NCBI RefSeq assembly: GCF_000373805.1
Contig: NZ_KB892469.1
Coordinates: 167 to 45,767 of the forward strand
Reading direction: 5' to 3'
From: Corynebacterium pilosum DSM 20521 = CIP 103422
Lineage (GTDB): Bacteria > Actinomycetota > Actinomycetes > Mycobacteriales > Mycobacteriaceae
DNA: 45,601 nucleotides
Below, in pieces: positions 41,678 through 45,601 of the stretch. The notes below the pieces were generated by a model. The model had not been told where the DNA came from. It was given only the letters and a program-made list of their open reading frames with translations, and made no database searches. Each line of letters opens with the position of its first letter. Positions within the stretch are counted from its first letter, which is position 1. The position numbers were made by a program, and so were the translations under genes.

Positions 41678-42388
41678 GTGGAGCATACGCTGAAACTGCT
41701 CCTTAAAGGTCCAATGCAATCATGGGGAGATAACTCGCGCTATCGGACCAGAAGCACGGGGAGTACGCCAACAAAGTCCGGTATCGTTGGACTCTTAGCG
41801 GCGGCTGAAGGTCGGCGGAGAACGGATCCTATTGAGGATTTGGCTGCATTGAGTCTTGCTGTGCGTGTGGACCAGTCAGGGTCATTGTTGCGCGATTACC
41901 AAACGGCTCAACCGTGGCAAAAGAATCCGAATGATCCTGCAAAACTGGTCACTCGTTACTATCTTTCAGATGCGGCATTTCTGGTCGGAATAGAGTCAGA
42001 GAATCTTGAGCTGCTTGAAGGTCTTCAAGAAGCTCTGCGTAACCCGGCTTATCCACTCTTTCTTGGGCGGCGGTCGTGTCCTGCCCCGGCTAACTTGGTT
42101 CAGGGAATTGTCCCGGCCGCTGCAGACGTAGCCCTCCTTGAAGAAGATGAATGGTTTGCAAGTAGCGCCCATCGGAAAGTACGGAGTAAAAAGGTAGAAC
42201 TTCCTGTCTACCGTGACGCGCGGCCAGGGGAACAAGGAGAAAGGCGACAAGATGTCCCTATCTCATTCGATCCTCAGCATCGAAAGTACGGATGGCGCAC
42301 GGTGGTATTTGCTGGCTCGAAAGCAATTGATAACAGTGCGTTTGGGCGTAGCCATGACCCATTTATGGAGGCGGTGATGTCGGTATGA
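41678..42388 (+). CDS. cas5e: Cascade subunit Cas5e (CasD)
   Basis: A 236-residue Cas5, which caps the 5' handle of the crRNA. I chose GTG 41678 (EHTLKLLLKGPMQSWG), the canonical Cas5e N-terminus; GAGGAG lies eight bases upstream within the end of cas7. The RAMP fold shows the conserved SRYRTRSTGSTPTKSGIVGLLAAA block and the FLGRRSCPAPANLV segment. The stop overlaps the cas6 start by four bases (ATGA). Since the handle of the crRNA-like element is intact, this protein should also accept that RNA. Confidence 0.94.
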   Translation: MEHTLKLLLKGPMQSWGDNSRYRTRSTGSTPTKSGIVGLLAAAEGRRRTDPIEDLAALSLAVRVDQSGSLLRDYQTAQPWQKNPNDPAKLVTRYYLSDAAFLVGIESENLELLEGLQEALRNPAYPLFLGRRSCPAPANLVQGIVPAAADVALLEEDEWFASSAHRKVRSKKVELPVYRDARPGEQGERRQDVPISFDPQHRKYGWRTVVFAGSKAIDNSAFGRSHDPFMEAVMSV

Positions 42389-43065
42389 CAACTTTCACCA
42401 AGTTTGTTATTAGCCCTGCTAAAAGGGAAGGGAGAAAGCTAATCACAAGTCCTAACGCGTTGCATGCGCGGGTGGCCCAGGCATTCCCTCCTCAGCAAGA
42501 CAGTGATGCTGGGCGAGTGTTGTGGAGACTGGATAAACGCCAGCATGAACATGTGTTATACATCGTAGGCCCAAACAAACCTGAGCTCGAAACTTTGAGT
42601 GATGACGCTGGATGGGATGGAATACCAGCCCAGACTGCAGATTATGATCGTTTTCTCGATTCACTACTAAAGGGGCAACGTTGGTGGTTTGAGCTGGTGG
42701 CTAACCCAACGCAAAGTAAGTCAAGAGGAGAGGGTAAGCGCGGTAAGGTAACAGCGCATGTTTCTGTTGAACATCAACTATCCTGGCTGCGTCGTAAAGC
42801 TGATCTGCACGGATTTTCTCTCCCAGATGGTGGTCTTGGTGAACCGCGTGTTTTAAGTCGAGATTTTTTGGACTTCGGACGATCAGACCCGGAAAAGAAT
42901 AATCGGCGTTCGCGAGTGAAGGTAGCAACTGTACGATTCGGTGGAGAACTTGAAATCCAAGATGTGGCCAAGTTTCGTGATGCTTTGCGCAACGGGATCG
43001 GTCGTGCGAAGGGCTATGGTTGCGGACTCATGACCCTGGCTCCTTTGGGGCAACGTGATGGCTGA
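42385..43065 (+). CDS. cas6e: crRNA endonuclease Cas6e (CasE)
   Basis: A 226-residue Cas6e that cuts the repeat hairpin of pre-crRNA and stays bound to the 3' stem-loop. The C-terminal glycine-rich loop GIGRAKGYGCGLMTLAPL is typical, and an N-terminal His near residue 27 (NALHARV) is a candidate active-site residue, as H20 in T. thermophilus. The start ATG overlaps cas5 (ATGA). The repeat it should recognise has a CCCCGC/GCGGGG stem with a 4-base loop, which is also kept in the second degenerate repeat before cas3. The stop overlaps the cas1 start by 8-11 bases. Confidence 0.94.
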   Translation: MTTFTKFVISPAKREGRKLITSPNALHARVAQAFPPQQDSDAGRVLWRLDKRQHEHVLYIVGPNKPELETLSDDAGWDGIPAQTADYDRFLDSLLKGQRWWFELVANPTQSKSRGEGKRGKVTAHVSVEHQLSWLRRKADLHGFSLPDGGLGEPRVLSRDFLDFGRSDPEKNNRRSRVKVATVRFGGELEIQDVAKFRDALRNGIGRAKGYGCGLMTLAPLGQRDG

Positions 43066-43993
43066 TAAACCTAGCGCGTCACCGATAGATAGGTTGGCAT
43101 TAACCCGCATGGAGAAGCGATTATCGTTTCTCTATGTGGAGCGCGCTGTACTCAATCGAGACAACAATGCGCTGACTATTACTGATCAGCGCGGAGTAGC
43201 ACATGTTCCTTCAACCCAGATCGCCGTCCTTTTGCTTGGCCCTGGAACAAAGATAACTTATGCTGCAATGTCTTTACTGGGAGATTCGGGTACGTCAGTA
43301 GTTTGGGTAGGTTCGAAAGGAATCAGGTTCTACGCGGCGGGACGGCCACCTGCTAAGACTGCGCGCTTGGCTGAAGCTCAAGCACGTATTTGGAGTAACC
43401 AGCGTACCAGACTTGCTTGCGCCCGCAAAATGTACCAGATGCGATTCCCAAACGAAGATGTTTCAAAGTTAAATATGGCACAACTTCGTGGTCGAGAGGG
43501 CACGCGCATGAAACGAGCGTACGCCGAAGCCGCACGAAGAACAGGAGTGGACTGGTCAGGAAGGCGTTACGACCCTAATGACTTTTCCTCCGGAGATCCG
43601 ATCAACCAAGCACTCACATCTGCGTCCGCCGCCTTGTACGGAGTTGCTCACGCTGTGATTGCAGGATTAGGCCTTATCCCAAGTCTTGGGATCATACACT
43701 CCGGAACAGATCGTAGCTTCGTTTATGATCTTGCAGATCTCTATAAGGCAGAAATAGCAATTCCTTGTGCTTTCGAAGTTGTTGCTAGCGGAGAGATGGA
43801 GATCAGTTCATCAGTACGCAAAAGGCTTCGCCAGTTAATCGTCGATAAGCATATAATGCAGAGGATGGTGAGGGACCTCCAAACGCTTTTGGAAGTCTCA
43901 GAAAGCGATTTGTACTCTGACGTGGATCTAATCCTGTGGAGCGAGCTTGAAGTCATAGCAGCCGGCGTTAATTGGGGCGCTGATCAGCATTGA
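43055..43993 (+). CDS. cas1e: Spacer integrase Cas1e
   Basis: A 312-residue Cas1 that integrates new spacers together with Cas2. Metal ligands are E148 in RGREGTR, H215 in GIIHSGTDRS and D225/D228 in YDLADLYK, all in the spacing of E. coli Cas1. The start is GTG 43055 or ATG 43058 (adjacent, same frame); the ATG is more likely. The gene overlaps the end of cas6e. Its intact active site, with an array of at least 20 perfectly identical repeats, points to a functional adaptation module. Confidence 0.95.
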   Translation: MMADKPSASPIDRLALTRMEKRLSFLYVERAVLNRDNNALTITDQRGVAHVPSTQIAVLLLGPGTKITYAAMSLLGDSGTSVVWVGSKGIRFYAAGRPPAKTARLAEAQARIWSNQRTRLACARKMYQMRFPNEDVSKLNMAQLRGREGTRMKRAYAEAARRTGVDWSGRRYDPNDFSSGDPINQALTSASAALYGVAHAVIAGLGLIPSLGIIHSGTDRSFVYDLADLYKAEIAIPCAFEVVASGEMEISSSVRKRLRQLIVDKHIMQRMVRDLQTLLEVSESDLYSDVDLILWSELEVIAAGVNWGADQH

Positions 43994-44334
43994 TCGTGCT
44001 CATCGTAACAGCATGTCCCGCCGGCTTGAGGGGAGACCTGACGAAGTGGCTTATGGAACTCAGCCCAGGAGTTTTCGTTGGACGACCTTCAGCCAGGATT
44101 CGAGATTTGTTGTGGGAAAGAACAGTCGAATTGTGCCGTGATGGACGAGCTATTCTAGTTTTCTCGTCGGATAACGAACAAGGAATGGAGTTCCGCACAC
44201 ATCGTCACGATTGGGAACCGACAGATTTCGATGGAGTGACACTGATGGTGCGTTCTACTAAGAAACGTTCAGATGCGGCAAGCGGAAGCGGGCGTCGTAC
44301 GGGGTGGGCTAGTGCGCGATTCCGTCGACGATGA
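43990..44334 (+). CDS. cas2e: Spacer-acquisition protein Cas2e
   Basis: A 114-residue Cas2 of the CT1978/E. coli group, structural partner of Cas1 in integration. The N-terminus LIVTACPAGLRGDLTKWLMELSPGV and the following GRPSARIRDLLWERTV match the family. The start may be TTG 43990, overlapping the cas1 stop as TTGA, or GTG 43996. The C-terminus is extended by a basic Ser/Gly/Arg tail (KKRSDAASGSGRRTG...RFRRR), longer than in E. coli. The array leader follows directly. Confidence 0.93.
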   Translation: MIVLIVTACPAGLRGDLTKWLMELSPGVFVGRPSARIRDLLWERTVELCRDGRAILVFSSDNEQGMEFRTHRHDWEPTDFDGVTLMVRSTKKRSDAASGSGRRTGWASARFRRR

Positions 44335-44409
44335 CTGAGACGTCCGAGAATTATTTTGAAGTTGAGTGTAAACTAGCATCCTGGCTCCCAAAAGCCCTGT
44401 TCATTAAGG
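44335..44409 (+). promoter_or_regulatory. CRISPR leader
   Basis: The 75 bases between cas2 and the first repeat are AT-richer than the spacers and have no gene. Location next to cas1-cas2 and the repeat direction identify this as the leader, carrying the array promoter and integration signals. Transcription should run rightward. Confidence 0.75.
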
Positions 44410-45601
44410 GTGTTCCCCGCGCTAGCGGGGATGAGCCTGGGTAGAGACCGCGCTCAATAAATACGCCCGGGTGTTCCCCGCGCTAGCGGGGATGAGCCTC
44501 CCACGACACGCACGACAATAAACCACATTATGTGTTCCCCGCGCTAGCGGGGATGAGCCTTTGGTTTCGGAGGTCGAGGACCTGGCGGGCGAGTGTTCCC
44601 CGCGCTAGCGGGGATGAGCCCCACCCGCTTGCCACCACGCACAAGGCACAACAGTGTTCCCCGCGCTAGCGGGGATGAGCCCTCGGCTATCTGTGTCCAT
44701 TCCACGTTCACGGGGTGTTCCCCGCGCTAGCGGGGATGAGCCGTCCTGCCACTCCAGAGGGTGGAGGAAGCCGCCGTGTTCCCCGCGCTAGCGGGGATGA
44801 GCCGGGTTTTCATTGTGGTGTGTTCCTTTCGTGGTGGTGTTCCCCGCGCTAGCGGGGATGAGCCGTCCGTAGGTACGGTGAGGTGCAGCCTCGCCCTGTG
44901 TTCCCCGCGCTAGCGGGGATGAGCCCACACCATCGTCATCAACCACCACACATGATTCGTGTTCCCCGCGCTAGCGGGGATGAGCCTGGCAAAACGGTGA
45001 GAGCCGGGGTGAGGGGGTCAGTGTTCCCCGCGCTAGCGGGGATGAGCCCAAATCCGAGGTGTGGGACGCGAACAAGGACCCGTGTTCCCCGCGCTAGCGG
45101 GGATGAGCCCCCATTTCGCAGGCCCCTCACGGGTATCAGCCTGTGTTCCCCGCGCTAGCGGGGATGAGCCCACGTACGAAGAAGACGAAGTTGCAGCCAT
45201 CGTGTGTTCCCCGCGCTAGCGGGGATGAGCCCCATCGGCCTGGTCATGCAGGACGTGGCCGAAAGTGTTCCCCGCGCTAGCGGGGATGAGCCTACAACGG
45301 ACGTCCACAGGCGCTTTGGGCTTCGGTGTTCCCCGCGCTAGCGGGGATGAGCCCGCACCCGAGTAGGACAACCCGTGCAAAACGGAGTGTTCCCCGCGCT
45401 AGCGGGGATGAGCCCATCATCGGGTTCGACACCAACCACTTCGGCGAGTGTTCCCCGCGCTAGCGGGGATGAGCCCCAAGGCGACCGCATCGCCCAAATC
45501 GTGTTCACGTGTTCCCCGCGCTAGCGGGGATGAGCCCCGGATTGTCACCGAAATGAACCAGGACTTCACGTGTTCCCCGCGCTAGCGGGGATGAGCCCCT
45601 G
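44410..45601 (+). CRISPR. Type I-E CRISPR array, 20 repeats visible, continues past window
   Basis: Twenty identical 28-base repeats start with GTGTTCCCCGCG and end with GCGGGGATGAGCC. They form a CCCCGC-GCTA-GCGGGG hairpin. Repeats begin at 44410 and then every 61 bases, except that spacer 10 (44987-45020) has 34 rather than 33 bases. The last repeat visible is 45570-45597; the window cuts spacer 20 after 4 bases. No repeat shows decay, so this is the leader-near, young part of the array. All 19 complete spacers differ. The repeat sequence differs from the degenerate copies near cas3 in specific positions. Confidence 0.99.

Noticed and set aside
44883..45158. Repetitive peptide frames inside the array (PRASGDEP-like repeats)
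   Set aside because: These are translations of the CRISPR repeats and spacers, not genes.

Overview
The window looks like a chromosome segment of a mycolic-acid actinobacterium, most likely Corynebacterium. The reasons are a fadA2-fabG4-htdX/fadE5-type gene group, a GC-rich core with many GTG/TTG starts, tandem hydroquinone-reductase-type thioltransferases, and IS21 elements. The species cannot be named from the sequence alone.

Layout. (1) 1-3800 is a nest of decayed insertion sequences: the end of a Mutator-like transposase, a 5'-truncated IS21 istA with intact istB, and a second truncated istA with istB. (2) 4050-7338 holds an Abi/HEPN-type protein on the minus strand and two unrecognised genes. 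(3) 7826-11113 is a three-gene unit: a ribbon-helix-helix protein, a tyrosine-recombinase-like protein lacking the catalytic His and Tyr, and a DDE transposase-like protein. Imperfect direct repeats lie on either side. (4) 11480-16051 has larC and larB (nickel-pincer cofactor) separated by a Fic protein, a broken Abi gene and an excisionase-type HTH protein. (5) 16098-22281 is a lipid gene group: MaoC hydratase, long FabG and thiolase on minus, facing a TetR regulator and an FadE5-type acyl-CoA dehydrogenase on plus. (6) 22319-27606 is a minus-strand run: MFS transporter, two glutathionyl-hydroquinone-reductase-like proteins and larE, preceded by an Ldh-family oxidoreductase. (7) 27753-34781 is core metabolism: GH3 glycosidase, glutamate dehydrogenase, EIIC-like permease, GNAT, a GntR regulator with a small membrane protein, and ArfB. 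(8) 35032-45601 is a complete type I-E CRISPR-Cas locus: cas3, cas8e, cse2, cas7, cas5, cas6e, cas1, cas2, a leader and at least 20 identical repeats running off the window.

The main discovery candidate lies between the ArfB region and cas3. Two degenerate CRISPR repeats sit there in antisense orientation, separated by a 21-nt pseudo-spacer. Read from the minus strand, the pseudo-spacer matches the cas3 promoter at 15 of 16 consecutive positions, next to a 5'-AA PAM-like dinucleotide. The only internal mismatch falls at guide position 6, which Cascade flips out. A minus-strand promoter-like sequence precedes the unit. This has the architecture of a crRNA-like RNA that would make Cascade repress its own cas operon.

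The second candidate is the recombinase-like/DDE-transposase/RHH unit. The lar genes are dispersed: three cofactor genes are present but no larA is seen in this window.
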